A stretch of 64,000 nucleotides of DNA from Streptomyces sp. NBC_00557 (lineage in GTDB: Bacteria; Actinomycetota; Actinomycetes; Streptomycetales; Streptomycetaceae): assembly GCF_036345995.1 (NCBI RefSeq), contig NZ_CP107796.1, forward strand, positions 8,246,001-8,310,000, read 5' to 3'. This document shows, piece by piece, positions 1-8,775 of the stretch. Position numbers and translations under genes: made by a program. Under the pieces are notes generated by a model, which searched no databases, had not been told where the DNA came from, and was given only the letters and a program-made list of their open reading frames with translations. The first letter of the stretch is position 1, and each line of letters begins with the position of its first letter.

Positions 1-87
1 GAAACCGGCAGCCAGCTCTCCGACGTCCACGGATCCCAAACGGCGTGCCGTCTCCAGAATTCCACGTCTTCGTTCATCGGCGTCCAC
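1..87 (-). CDS. DeoR-family transcriptional regulator, N-terminus only
   Basis: The first 29 codons on the minus strand start at GTG (85-87) after a GGAGGTG ribosome binding site. They read VDADERRRGILETARRLG followed by SVDVGELAAGF. This is the typical opening of DeoR/GlpR-type sugar-metabolism repressors, where the pattern ERRxxILETARRxGxVxVxELA is the first part of the helix-turn-helix. The rest of the gene, including the effector-binding domain, lies outside the window, so neither its target nor its inducer can be inferred. The family call rests on this short stretch alone. Confidence 0.7.
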   Translation of the reverse strand, partial: MDADERRRGILETARRLGSVDVGELAAGF

Positions 88-555
88 GGCGACACCTCCA
101 TCTCACGGCTCTATGCGCTCTGTCCGCGCCGGCTGTTTCCCGAGCCCGGCCCGTTCGGGCTTCGGTGGCCAAATTTCTACAAGGGGAATGCCCGTACTAG
201 CCAGGTTCGCCGTAGAACGGTTCATGACCGAATATGCCCGCTTCCCTCTGTGCGGATCCCCTGGATGCTGCCGTGGAGGGACCAGCGGCGCGGGATACTG
301 CTGCCCGCTTGCGAACTGGCGCCTGCCCGTTCGCTGACCGTTTTCCCGACCGGATTCGGACAGTCGCCCCAGGGCCGGAGGGCAAGGGCCAGCCACCTGT
401 GGTGTCTCGGCTCCGAAGTACTTCAGGCAAGCCGGGGATGCCGGATCGGTCTGACCAGGTCGAATCGGACGCAACGACCCCGGTGGCAGGAGACATGCGA
501 AGCCGGAGGTCCCACCCCGTGGACCGGGGCAAGCGGGGTTCCAAGATGCACGTCG
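88..555. other. intergenic stretch, no gene recognised
   Basis: I find no convincing start, ribosome binding site or protein-like frame here. The open frames on both strands have Arg/Pro/Gly-rich composition, as expected for non-coding GC-rich DNA. The left part carries the promoter of the DeoR-type gene, and the right end runs into transposase debris. Confidence 0.5.
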
Positions 556-624
556 ATGCACGTCCTGTCGGACGCGAACGGCCTGCCCCTCCTCGTCGGC
601 GTCTCCGCCGGCAACACCCGCGAC
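556..624 (+). pseudogene. IS5-type transposase fragment (internal DDE region)
   Basis: A 23-codon stretch reads MHVLSDANGLPLLVGVSAGN followed by TRD. It closely resembles the internal segment of Streptomyces IS5-group DDE transposases (HVLSDANGLPLLVGVSAGNTHD). Nothing recognisable of the transposase remains on either side, so this is a relic. It directly abuts a fragment of an FAD-linked oxidase gene, suggesting that the insertion or a later deletion truncated that gene. Confidence 0.5.
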
Positions 625-650
625 GTGCCGCGATCGAGCGAGCGGCCGCC

Positions 651-942
651 GGCCACGGGGTACTGATCGGCACCTTCGGCCGCGCCGCCGACGGCAATCT
701 GCATCCGACCGTCGTCTACGACGCCACCGACCGCGACACCGCCGACCGTGTCAGTGCCTCTTTCGACGACATCGTGGCCGCCGCGCTGGAGCTCGGCGGC
801 ACGATCACCGGCGAGCACGGCGTGGGCTCGCTCAAGACGCGCTGCCCCGATGCACAACTCGGCCCCACCGAGCGGGAGCTGATGGCCGGCATCAAGGGCG
901 TCTTCGACCCCGGGGGCATCCTCAACCCGGGCCGCGGGGGCC
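651..942 (+). pseudogene. FAD-linked oxidase (GlcD/D-lactate dehydrogenase type), C-terminal remnant
   Basis: The frame includes GTFGRAADGNLHPTVVYD, then the region around GGTITGEHGVGSLK, and ends at DPGGILNPG. These are the hallmark C-terminal motifs of FAD-linked oxidases of the glycolate oxidase subunit D / D-lactate dehydrogenase family: the active-site HG..GDGNLHP region, the EHGVG motif and the terminal FDP.gilNPG. Only about 95 of the usual 450 or so residues remain. The FAD-binding half is missing and the frame continues into unrelated Arg-rich sequence, so no functional enzyme is made. Confidence 0.75.
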
Positions 943-1039
943 GGGGTTTCTGGAGCGCGATCGGGCAGGCACTGCCGCCGGGCGCGGGCACATGCTGGTC
1001 CGCAACAACGCAGCAGCACCGACGGGTACACCCCGCCCG

Positions 1040-1208
1040 AGCTCCCACCAGCGTGCCGATCCCGGCGCCCAGAAGTGACCGCTCAGCGCGTCGAACACCG
1101 GGCCCACGATCACCGCGCCGGCGACCCCGGACACGATCGCGTACAAGCCCAGCACCGCCAGCCTGATGGCTTCCTCCGGGTGGTTGATGTTCTTGGCGCG
1201 TGCTGGTC
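1040..1208 (-). pseudogene. membrane protein remnant, family not recognised
   Basis: On the minus strand a frame reads AKNINHPEEAIRLAVLGLYA, then IVSGVAGAVIVGPVFDALSG, then HFWAPGSARWWELG. It contains one clear hydrophobic helix. It looks like a piece of a multi-pass transporter, but upstream and downstream the frame degenerates. I cannot name the family. Confidence 0.35.
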
Positions 1209-1693
1209 AGCGGGTGGCCGGGGCCTGATGGGGGAAGGTGACGTTCGTTACCGGCCCTGTTGAGCGGGGCGAGAAGGAGTGCCGGGTGCGAAGAGGTTCG
1301 GAGCTGAGAATGTGTCGGGTCAGGTGGCCGGGGCGCCCTCGCCGCGTCGGATGTGGTCGAGCAGATTCTCGCGGTAAGCGGCCAGGTCGCCGTCCCGGTA
1401 CTGCGCAGGCTTGGAGCACGGCGACGCGGGAGCGGTAGCCGGCGCTGGCGACCATGTCGGTGGGGTCTTCGCCGGATCAGCGCGCAAGGACGTCGCGGCT
1501 GCGCTGGACGTCCTCGGGCTCAGCACCTGAGAACGAGTGCTGCGAACTGCCGGCATGACGGAGCCAACGCGACAAGCATCCTCCTTGGGCCGGTTGGCCG
1601 ACCTGCTTCCCAGACGGTGACTGCATGGCACAACCTCGGCGAGGCTGGCCGCCTCCGGTTGCGCCGTGGAGGTACACAGCCCAGTCTGCTCCT
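1209..1693. other. degenerate stretch upstream of the NmrA-like gene
   Basis: No intact gene. On the minus strand, two frames share a short protein-like run (MVASAGYRSRVAVLQAC, continuing in the other frame as YRDGDLAAYRENLLDHI). This may be a frameshifted C-terminal remnant of an unidentified gene. The promoter of the downstream reductase gene should lie in the last part. Confidence 0.3.
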
Positions 1694-2623
1694 ATGGATG
1701 GCACTCCGGAAGCCAGTGCGCTGCCCATACTGGTGACGGGCGCGGCGGGCAGTGTCGGTGCCGTCGGACGATCTGTGGTGGAGGGGCTGAGGCAACGGGG
1801 CCTGCGCGTCCGTGCCATGGTGCATCGCAAGGACGAGCGAGCGGAGGCGCTGCGCGCGACGGGAGCCGAGGTCGTCGTCGGAGACCTGACGCGCACGGTC
1901 GACGTCGCCGACGCCCTGGCCGGTTGTGGACGTATGTACTTCGGCATGGGCGTGTCGGCACAGTATCTCGAGGCTGCCGTGACGGCAGCGGCCGTCGCCC
2001 GCGCGTACGGACGCCTGGAAGTGTTCGTGAACATGTCGCAGCTCACCGTCTCGGAGATGGATCTCACCAGCACCTCCGAGTCCGTGCAGCAGCGGCAGCA
2101 CTGGATGGTGGAGCAGGTCCTCGGCTGGTCAGGCCTGCCCGTCGTCCAGATCAGACCCACCGTGTTCATGGAGAACCCGCTGTTCCGTGTCGGCTTCTCC
2201 TCGATCGCGAAGAACGGAAGCATCAGACTGCCCTTCGGCCGGGCGAAAACCTCCCCTGTGACGGCTCGGGACGTCGCCGCGGTTGTTGAGGAGATCCTGG
2301 CCGATCCGGGCCCGCACATCGGCCGGATCTACGAGCTGACCGGCCCGCGCTCGGAGGACACCGCGGCCATGGCGGCAGAGCTTTCCGCAGCTCTGGGACG
2401 ACCGGTCGGGTACACCGATGTCCCGCTGCAGGAATGGATCAACGACGATCTCAGGCCGCTGGAGCTGCCGGACCATGCCTTTCAGCACATCTCCACCATG
2501 GCTCGTCTTCACGCCGAGAATCGATACGACCGCAAGGCGGACGGTGTCGAGCAGGTCACCGGGCGGCCTCCATCGGGGGTGGCCGATTACGTCCGTGACA
2601 ACCCCAGCCTGTTCAGCCTCTGA
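1694..2623 (+). CDS. NmrA-like NAD(P)-binding reductase (atypical SDR)
   Basis: This 309-residue protein starts at ATG 1694. The frame is open further upstream, but only from here does it match the family, with the Rossmann motif VTGAAGSVG about ten residues in. Other family features are a conserved acidic strand end (VVVGDLTRTVDVADALAG), an FVNMSQLTVS segment, and a C-terminal substrate lid with YELTGPRSED. These belong to the NmrA/NAD(P)H:quinone-reductase-like atypical SDR group. The classical YxxxK catalytic motif is absent, as is usual there. Substrate unknown; such proteins act as NAD(P)H-dependent reductases or redox sensors in the cytosol. It stands alone, not in an operon. Confidence 0.85.
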   Translation: MDGTPEASALPILVTGAAGSVGAVGRSVVEGLRQRGLRVRAMVHRKDERAEALRATGAEVVVGDLTRTVDVADALAGCGRMYFGMGVSAQYLEAAVTAAAVARAYGRLEVFVNMSQLTVSEMDLTSTSESVQQRQHWMVEQVLGWSGLPVVQIRPTVFMENPLFRVGFSSIAKNGSIRLPFGRAKTSPVTARDVAAVVEEILADPGPHIGRIYELTGPRSEDTAAMAAELSAALGRPVGYTDVPLQEWINDDLRPLELPDHAFQHISTMARLHAENRYDRKADGVEQVTGRPPSGVADYVRDNPSLFSL

Positions 2624-2744
2624 ATCCGGGTCCTCGTGGTGCGGTGTACGCACTCTCCGACAGGACGGCCTGGCCGCCGTAGGCGCGTTTAGCGCAACGT
2701 CGAAGACCATGCGGAAGACGGCATCGAAGGGACGCGGAAGACTT

Positions 2745-2870
2745 GGCGGCCCCGGGCGCTATCGGTGTGCCCTCCAAGGCGCTGAGGATGAACATCGCGG
2801 CCTCCTCGACGTCGAGAGTGGCATCACCTGCCTCCTGGGCCTGGCGTGAGCACCCGCCGGATGTGCGCGG
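2745..2870 (-). pseudogene. TetR-type regulator, C-terminal remnant
   Basis: The minus strand has a short helical segment reading AQEAGDATLDVEEAAMFILS followed by ALEG. This resembles the last helices of TetR/AcrR ligand-binding domains. No DNA-binding half is present. The rest of the interval between the NmrA-like gene and the GMC oxidoreductase gene shows no gene. The call rests on similarity of a short helix pattern and is tentative. Confidence 0.3.
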
Positions 2871-3085
2871 CCCATCGGGCGCACCGCAGATGACCGCCAT
2901 CGTCAACGTGGTCCACGCCCTGGGCGCCTGTGCTCCACCACCGACAGTACCCGCAGCGCGCACCGGGCGCTGCGGGTACCGCACGTCCCAGGGAGCGGGA
3001 GGTACGGCGGCCCGCTCAGGGGCGTGCGGTGACCAGTGTGTCCACCAAGGCGCGGGCGGACTCCGGGGCTCTTCATACGTCGAGT

Positions 3086-4693
3086 TCAGCGAGGTCGCTG
3101 CCCGATCCGCTCGGCAGCCTTTTCGGCGATCATGACCGTGGGTGCGTTCGTGTTTCCACTGATGACAGTCGGCATGACTGAGGCGTCGACGACACGGAGT
3201 CGCTCGACTCCGTGGACCTCCAGATCCGAATTGACGACGGAGCCGTGTCCGGTTCCCATGGCGCAGGTGCCCACCGGGTGATAGGCCGTGGCACTCCATC
3301 TGCGGACGTGCTCTTCGAGAGCCGCGTCGTCCAGACGGTCCAGGTCGTCACTGGCGGGCAGGTACGACCGCCCCAGGTAGTCGGCGAACGGTGCGCGGTG
3401 GGCGATGCCCATGACCGCTCTGAGTCCGGCGACCATGACCGACGCATCCGCGGGCACGTCGAAGTACCGGGGATCGATCAGCGGAGGGGTCTGCGGATCA
3501 GGCGACGCGAGACGGACGGTGCCGCGATTCTGCGGGTGCAGGGGGACGCAGTTCATCGTGAACACCGGCCGGTCAGGTCTTTCCTCACCGCTGAGAATGA
3601 GTGCCGTGGCCCCTCCCACCAACTGGACGTCAGGACGGCTGCTGCGGCCGCCCGTGACGTTGAGGAACGCGCCGACCTCGCCGTAGTTGGAGGCGAAGGG
3701 CCCGTCGCCGTGTGTGCGCCACCGGTCGAGGTTGTCCGGGGTGAGCAGGTCCCGCACGACATCGGTGGAGTTCTGGGTCTCCCACACGATGGGAGCCATC
3801 AAATGGTCCTGGAGGTTACGCCCGACGCCGGGCAGGGGGACTCGGACGTCTATCCCCACATCGTGCAGCTCATCGGGATCGCCTATGCCCGACAGAAGCA
3901 GCAGCTGGGGTGAGTTGATGGATCCGCCGCAGAGCAGTATCTCCCTGTCGGCGTGGGCCGTCCGCTCCTGTCCGTCCCGGAGATAGGTGATGCCGGCCGC
4001 GCGTGATCCGTTGAGTGTGATCTTTGTTGCCAGGGCGCTGGTGCGTACCGTGAGATTGGGTCGGCCGAGGGCCGGGCGCAGATAGGCGTCGGCCGTGGAC
4101 CATCGCCGCCCGTGGTGGCATGTCACCTGGTACGGGCCGGCACCGACAGGGGATGCACCCGCGAAGTCGTCGTTGCGGTCCAACCCCCATTCCACAGCGG
4201 CGTCCAGCCAGGATTGTGAGAGTTCGTGGGTGTAGGTGCGGTCCTCGACGTGCAGGGGTCCGTCCGAACCGTGGTAGGGCTCGCCGAGGCGGCAGTTGGA
4301 CTCGGACTTCATGAAATAGGGCAGGACGTCGTCGTAGCCCCAGCCTTTCGCACCGTGTTCGTCACGCCAGCTGTCGTAGTCGTGCCGGTTGCCACGGGTG
4401 TAGATCATGACGTTGGTGGATGATGAGCCGCCGAGTGTCTTGCCACGGGGCCAGGAGAAGGTGCGTCCCGGCTGGGGCTGTTCGAGCGTCCGGTAGCTCC
4501 AGTCGGTATGCGATCCGAAGAGCATTCCGAGTGCGGCTGGGATGTGGATGAGTTCGTCGGTGTCAGGGCCGCCCGCTTCGAGGAGCAGCACGCGGACGCG
4601 GTCGTCGCGGCTCAGACGGTGCGCGAGTACGCAACCGGCGCTGCCGGCGCCCACGATGACGTAGTCGAACCCTTCGGTTCCGGTGGAAGTCAT
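3086..4693 (-). CDS. GMC-family FAD oxidoreductase (choline/alcohol dehydrogenase-like)
   Basis: Full-length 535-residue GMC oxidoreductase. It has the FAD-binding VIVGAGSAGCVLAHRLS near residue 12, GMC signature 1 (GKTLGGSSSTNVMIYTRG) near residue 85, and signature 2 (GGSINSPQLLLLSGIG) near residue 255. The C-terminal catalytic region has YHPVGTCAMG with the active-site His, then SGNTNAPTVMIAEKAAE. The family oxidises alcohols to aldehydes, passing electrons to quinone or O2. The gene lies directly downstream of an aldehyde dehydrogenase on the same strand with a hairpin between them, suggesting a two-step alcohol-to-acid route. The substrate is not evident. MftG, the mycofactocin-reoxidising partner, is also a GMC enzyme, but nothing in this sequence singles that role out. 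Confidence 0.92.
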   Translation of the reverse strand: MTSTGTEGFDYVIVGAGSAGCVLAHRLSRDDRVRVLLLEAGGPDTDELIHIPAALGMLFGSHTDWSYRTLEQPQPGRTFSWPRGKTLGGSSSTNVMIYTRGNRHDYDSWRDEHGAKGWGYDDVLPYFMKSESNCRLGEPYHGSDGPLHVEDRTYTHELSQSWLDAAVEWGLDRNDDFAGASPVGAGPYQVTCHHGRRWSTADAYLRPALGRPNLTVRTSALATKITLNGSRAAGITYLRDGQERTAHADREILLCGGSINSPQLLLLSGIGDPDELHDVGIDVRVPLPGVGRNLQDHLMAPIVWETQNSTDVVRDLLTPDNLDRWRTHGDGPFASNYGEVGAFLNVTGGRSSRPDVQLVGGATALILSGEERPDRPVFTMNCVPLHPQNRGTVRLASPDPQTPPLIDPRYFDVPADASVMVAGLRAVMGIAHRAPFADYLGRSYLPASDDLDRLDDAALEEHVRRWSATAYHPVGTCAMGTGHGSVVNSDLEVHGVERLRVVDASVMPTVISGNTNAPTVMIAEKAAERIGQRPR

Positions 4694-4719
4694 GCTGGTT
4701 CCCTCGCCCGGCGAGCGGC

Positions 4720-4750
4720 CGTCGCCCGGACTCGCCCGAGTCGGGCGACG
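4720..4750 (-). terminator. hairpin between aldehyde dehydrogenase and GMC genes
   Basis: CGTCGCCC and GACTCG (4720-4727, 4729-4734) pair with CGAGTC and GGGCGACG (4737-4750). This gives a 14-bp stem with one bulged G and a two-base loop. It lies in the 73-bp gap between the GMC start and the aldehyde dehydrogenase stop. The GMC gene is upstream of nothing else on this strand, so the hairpin most likely ends or attenuates the message that begins at the aldehyde dehydrogenase. Confidence 0.6.
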
Positions 4751-4766
4751 GGCGCCGGCTGTCGCA

Positions 4767-6203
4767 TCAGGGGTGGTAGATCGACTGGAGTTGCTGGTAT
4801 GCGTGAAGTCCCTCGGGCCCCAGTTCGGTGCCGAGGCCGCTGGCCTTCCTGCCTCCGTAGGGGGAGGTCAGGTCGGGCAGATAGCCGTTGAGCCCGACGG
4901 TGCCGGTCCGCAGACGGCGGGCCACCTGGGCACCATGGTCCAGGTCCGTGGTCCAGACGGTGCCGGCGAGGCCGTAGGCCGAATCGTTCGCCAGGCGCAC
5001 CGCGTCGTCCTCGCCGTCGTAGGGCGTGATCGTGAGGACCGGGCCGAAGATTTCCTCCTGCGCGATGGTCGATGAGTTCTCGACGTCGACGAATACGGTG
5101 GGTTCGACGAACCAGCCCCGATCGAGGCCGGGTGGCCGGCCCCCTCCGGTGGTGAGCTGAGCCCCTTCGTTGAGGCCGGTCTTGATGTAACCCAGGACTC
5201 GTTCGCGCTGGCGCCGACTGACGAGCGGGCCGATCTCGGTGTCGGGGTCGAGCGCGTCACCGACGACGGCGTCGCGGGCCATCGCCGTACAGAACTCGAC
5301 CACTTCCCGATACCTGCTGCGGGGAGCCAGGATCCTGGTACTGGCGTAACAGGTCTGACCGTTGTTCAGCAGACTGGCCATGAAGAACTGCTCCGCGGTC
5401 GCGGTGAGGTCGGCGTCGTCGAGGACGACGGCGGCGGACTTGCCTCCCAGTTCCAGGCTTACCGGTCGCAGCAATTCGGCGCATGCGGCGGCCACTTGGC
5501 GTCCCGCTCTGGTGGATCCGGTGAACGACACCTTGTCGATGTCAGGATGGGAGACCAGATAGGCGCCGGTGTCACGGCCGCCCGGAACGATGTTGATCAC
5601 GCCGTCGGGAATGCCCGCTTCCTCGACGGCCTCCGCCAGCAGCACCGAGTCGAGGACCGTCTCCGGAGCCGGCTTGAGGACGAGCGCGCAACCGGCCGCC
5701 AGTGCCGGGGCCGCCTTGAAGAAGGCGATGGTCTGAGGGAAGTTCCACGTCATGATTGCGGCTACGACGCCTGCGGGTTCCCGGCGGACCAAGGTGGTGC
5801 CACGGGGCAGTCCGGTGCGCAGTTCCTCGGACGTCATGCTGTCGGCCAGACCCGCGTAGTAGCGCAGCAGGGCTGACGGCACCACACCTTCGAAGGACCG
5901 GGCGATGGTGATCGGCATGCCGTTCTGCGCGCTGACGGCGGCGGACGTTGCCCCCTTCCTCGCCTCGAGCGCATCCGCGAGACGGATCATGGCGGCCGCG
6001 CGATGTTCAGGGCCCCAGGAGGACCAGCCGGCCGGTGCGTCGAATGCGGCACGAGCGGCTCCGACCGCTCGGTCGATGTCGTCCTGGGAACCGTCCGGTA
6101 CGGCACCGAGATGATCGCCGGTACTCGCGGATGCGACGTCGATGACACGGTCGCTGGACGTGTGCACCCAGCGTCCGCCGATGAAAAGATGGTTGGGATG
6201 CAT
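4767..6203 (-). CDS. aldehyde dehydrogenase (NAD-dependent, ALDH superfamily)
   Basis: 478 residues from ATG at 6203, preceded by GGGGAG. The frame is open for nine more codons, but MHPNHLFIGGRWV is the usual ALDH opening. Motifs: WNFPQ (substrate/NAD channel), FTGSTRAGRQVA, the catalytic Glu motif LELGGKS, the catalytic Cys in NNGQTCYASTR, and EEIFGPVL near the C-terminus. It oxidises an aldehyde to the acid, probably the product of the neighbouring GMC enzyme. A divergent TetR regulator and a perfect inverted repeat in the shared upstream region suggest substrate-induced control. Confidence 0.93.
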   Translation of the reverse strand: MHPNHLFIGGRWVHTSSDRVIDVASASTGDHLGAVPDGSQDDIDRAVGAARAAFDAPAGWSSWGPEHRAAAMIRLADALEARKGATSAAVSAQNGMPITIARSFEGVVPSALLRYYAGLADSMTSEELRTGLPRGTTLVRREPAGVVAAIMTWNFPQTIAFFKAAPALAAGCALVLKPAPETVLDSVLLAEAVEEAGIPDGVINIVPGGRDTGAYLVSHPDIDKVSFTGSTRAGRQVAAACAELLRPVSLELGGKSAAVVLDDADLTATAEQFFMASLLNNGQTCYASTRILAPRSRYREVVEFCTAMARDAVVGDALDPDTEIGPLVSRRQRERVLGYIKTGLNEGAQLTTGGGRPPGLDRGWFVEPTVFVDVENSSTIAQEEIFGPVLTITPYDGEDDAVRLANDSAYGLAGTVWTTDLDHGAQVARRLRTGTVGLNGYLPDLTSPYGGRKASGLGTELGPEGLHAYQQLQSIYHP

Positions 6204-6446
6204 TGGTGAACTCTCCCCACGGCATGCCACGGGACCACGACACTCCGTGGTGTTCGATAGGTGGATGACCAGCGGGCACGAGGGTGCTCAGCGCGGTACG
6301 CAGGCCGCTGACGGTCATGGTTTTCCTGCGCGGTGGCCCGGCGCGTCGAATCTGCGGGTGGGCCACGTCTGCGACGCCCCTTGCGCCTGGTGCCGGCCCT
6401 GGGGGAGCGCTTTCATGATTCACAACTGAATAAATTCGACATTACA

Positions 6447-6476
6447 CCCATCTGGGGTAATCTGCTACCAGATGGG
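6447..6476. promoter_or_regulatory. inverted repeat, candidate TetR operator
   Basis: CCCATCTGG (6447-6455) and CCAGATGGG (6468-6476) form a perfect 9-bp inverted repeat with a 12-base spacer. It lies in an unusually AT-rich patch between the divergent aldehyde dehydrogenase and TetR genes. Size and position fit an operator for the TetR protein encoded at 6645. This is inference from arrangement; no binding data exist. Confidence 0.6.
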
Positions 6477-6644
6477 AAGAATATTAGCGAGATGGCCACA
6501 GGCATGGCCGTCGCCCGATGGGTGAAGTCAGGCAGCCGGCTCAAGACCTCACACGAGGCCCCTGAGCATCGTGGTGGCGGCCGGGCCCCGGTGCATGACA
6601 TCGCGCCATGAGCAGAGCAGTACGCCTCAAGGAGGTGGCACATC

Positions 6645-7262
6645 GTGAGGACATATGGCGGAGTCACGGCGGAAGAGCGCGCTTCGCTCCGCCGCCGGCG
6701 CCTCATGGAAAGCGGCCTGGAACTCTTCTCCAGCCGCGGATATGCCCACACCTCCATCCGTGCGGTACTCCGCCACGCCGGACTGAAGGACAGGTACTTC
6801 GCGGAGAGCTTCACCTCCCTCGACGATCTCATGGCGGCGCTCATGAGGGACATCTACGAGGAACAGATCACCCGGTGCGCCGGCGTGATCGCCACAGACC
6901 AGCCACTGCGCGACCGGGCTCGAAACGTGATCGACGCCATCGTCGCGCTCTCTGTGGAAGAACCGAGAAAAGGGCGCGTCAAACTCACGGAGTCCCTGGG
7001 AGCCGGTCCTCTCACAGCACACGAACGGCGTCTGGGCCTGCAGCGCATGAGCGGCCTCGTGGACTCCCTCCTGAGGGAAGGGCTTCACGATCCTCGGATG
7101 GACCCCGCCACCCTGTCCGTGGCCGTCGTGGGGGCCGTCAGCGAGATGCTGCTGAGCTGGTTCAACGGAGAGCTGGGCATCTCCAGGGAGGAACTGGTGG
7201 ATCAGGGCCTCCTCCTCTTCGAGGCCATCACCGAGCACGCCTCGGAAACATCACGAGAATGA
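6645..7262 (+). CDS. TetR/AcrR-family transcriptional regulator
   Basis: 205 residues from GTG 6645, with AAGGAGGTG just upstream deciding the start. The N-terminal helix-turn-helix (residues about 8-55) reads SLRRRRLMESGLELFSSRGY, with TSIRAVLRHAGLKDRYFAES forming the recognition helix. The C-terminal two-thirds is the variable ligand-binding domain. It is divergent from the aldehyde dehydrogenase/GMC pair with about 440 bp between, so it probably represses that pair until its ligand appears. The ligand cannot be predicted. Confidence 0.9.
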   Translation: MRTYGGVTAEERASLRRRRLMESGLELFSSRGYAHTSIRAVLRHAGLKDRYFAESFTSLDDLMAALMRDIYEEQITRCAGVIATDQPLRDRARNVIDAIVALSVEEPRKGRVKLTESLGAGPLTAHERRLGLQRMSGLVDSLLREGLHDPRMDPATLSVAVVGAVSEMLLSWFNGELGISREELVDQGLLLFEAITEHASETSRE

Positions 7263-7384
7263 CAGAGCAGCCGGCGTCAGCAGCTCCCAGCGACCATCCG
7301 GAACCGCCTTCCTGTCGACGGTGGCTCAGGCGTTCACGAACGGGCCCTCGAGCTTCGGCGTCCCAGCGCGAGTGGGGTTGCTCG

Positions 7385-8371
7385 TCAGCTCAGCAGCGAT
7401 CGAGGCCGTGAGGCCAGGATCGCCTCGGCCTCGTCGCCGATCGTCCGGACCACTTCTGCGGCGGGACGGACGGCATTGACGAAGATCGCCGACTGGCCAT
7501 AGAGAATCGCGCTCGTGTCAGGGTTGGGCGGGCCCTCCACGGGACTGACATTCTTGGAAAGCGCGAATTCCTCCTTGCGGTCCCGCAGAGCCGCCTCGCG
7601 CTCTGACCACTCATCGGTGAACCGATTGCGGCGAACTCGTTCACCGATGGTCTCCGGCCACGGCAGCCCCGACACGATGTCGTAGGTCCGTGTCCATGCG
7701 GTGTCACTGCCGTCACTTTCCACGATCAGGCGCTTGTGGGCATCGTGTACCTCGATCGCTTCGGGCGTGGCGAGAAACGCCGTGCCCAGCCATGCGCCGT
7801 CCGCCCCGGCGGTCAGGACGGCCGCCAGGGTTCGGCCATCGCCAATTCCTCCTGCGGCCAGCACAGGAACATCGGGGTAACGCCTCACGATCCCCGCCAG
7901 GAACGGCAGAAGGCCCATCCTCCCGGTATGGCCACCGGCCTCCGTGCCCTGCGCCACGAGGACATCGGCACCGGCGGCGACGGCCGTCTGCGCGTCATCG
8001 TAGTTCTGTACTTGGCACATCACCCGCGCTCCAACGGCCTTGGCACGAGCAAGCCACGGCTGCGGGTCCGCGAACGACAGCGCGATGACCTCTGGTCGCT
8101 CTTCCAGAGCGGCCTCGAAATGCGGTTCGGTGAAGGGGAGGAACGGCGTGATGAAGCCGACTCCGAAAGGAAGGTGGGTCGTAGCGCGGATGGTTGCGAT
8201 CTCCGCATGGATCCAGTCCGGCCCTTTCCAGGGATGTGTACCCCCGAAGGAGCCGAGCCCGCCGGCCGCGGAGACAGCGGCGGCTAGTGTTCCGCCGCTG
8301 TGCAGTGCCATCGGGGCCGCCATCACCGGGTAGGTGATACCGAACATTTCGGTGAATCTCGTACGCAACAT
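7385..8371 (-). CDS. nitronate monooxygenase (2-nitropropane dioxygenase-like)
   Basis: 328-residue FMN-binding TIM-barrel protein of the NMO family. It opens RFTEMFGITYPVMAAPM, has the glycine-rich AAVSAAGGLGSFGG, the conserved QGTEAGGHTGR around residue 140, and the phosphate-binding AAGGIGDGRTLAAVL followed by GADGAWLGTAFLAT. Members oxidise nitronates with O2, or act as FMN-dependent enoyl reductases. It is convergent with the TetR gene and has no operon partner, so its substrate is unknown. Confidence 0.9.
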   Translation of the reverse strand: MLRTRFTEMFGITYPVMAAPMALHSGGTLAAAVSAAGGLGSFGGTHPWKGPDWIHAEIATIRATTHLPFGVGFITPFLPFTEPHFEAALEERPEVIALSFADPQPWLARAKAVGARVMCQVQNYDDAQTAVAAGADVLVAQGTEAGGHTGRMGLLPFLAGIVRRYPDVPVLAAGGIGDGRTLAAVLTAGADGAWLGTAFLATPEAIEVHDAHKRLIVESDGSDTAWTRTYDIVSGLPWPETIGERVRRNRFTDEWSEREAALRDRKEEFALSKNVSPVEGPPNPDTSAILYGQSAIFVNAVRPAAEVVRTIGDEAEAILASRPRSLLS

Positions 8372-8775
8372 GGGTCGACGCTAGCGAACACAGTGCGCCC
8401 AGCCCACCAGCAGCACGCGACTCGCCCGCGCCAAGCTACTCGATCGCGGAAGCGGAACCATGGAGCGCCCGAGCCGGCCGGATTTCCAGGTGATGTCGGC
8501 CGTGGATCGTGGAGGGCGATTTGTCATTCGACTGCATCGCAACGTACGAGAGGGAATGCTCGCCCTGATCTTCACGGACGGCCAAGGTAAGAGTCGGCGC
8601 AACTGGCCGATCCCGTATGCCGCGCAGACGCCCGAGTCTTGTTGGAGGGGGCTCGGGCCCGTGTGTGCGCACGCTGATGTTGTGTGGCCGATCACGGCGC
8701 ACCGAGCAGCTTTTGCGACAGTTTGACATTGAAGGGCTGCCCTGTTCTCTGGGTCTGTTCTTGAGGCGGTGGAGG
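8372..8775. other. intergenic stretch, no gene recognised
   Basis: No frame here has a credible start, ribosome binding site or family motif on either strand. It separates the nitronate monooxygenase promoter from the truncated ATPase. Confidence 0.4.

Noticed and set aside
1320..1631. Possible small regulator gene on the minus strand
   Set aside because: The protein-like runs are split over two frames and no family could be named; kept only as a note in the gap entry.
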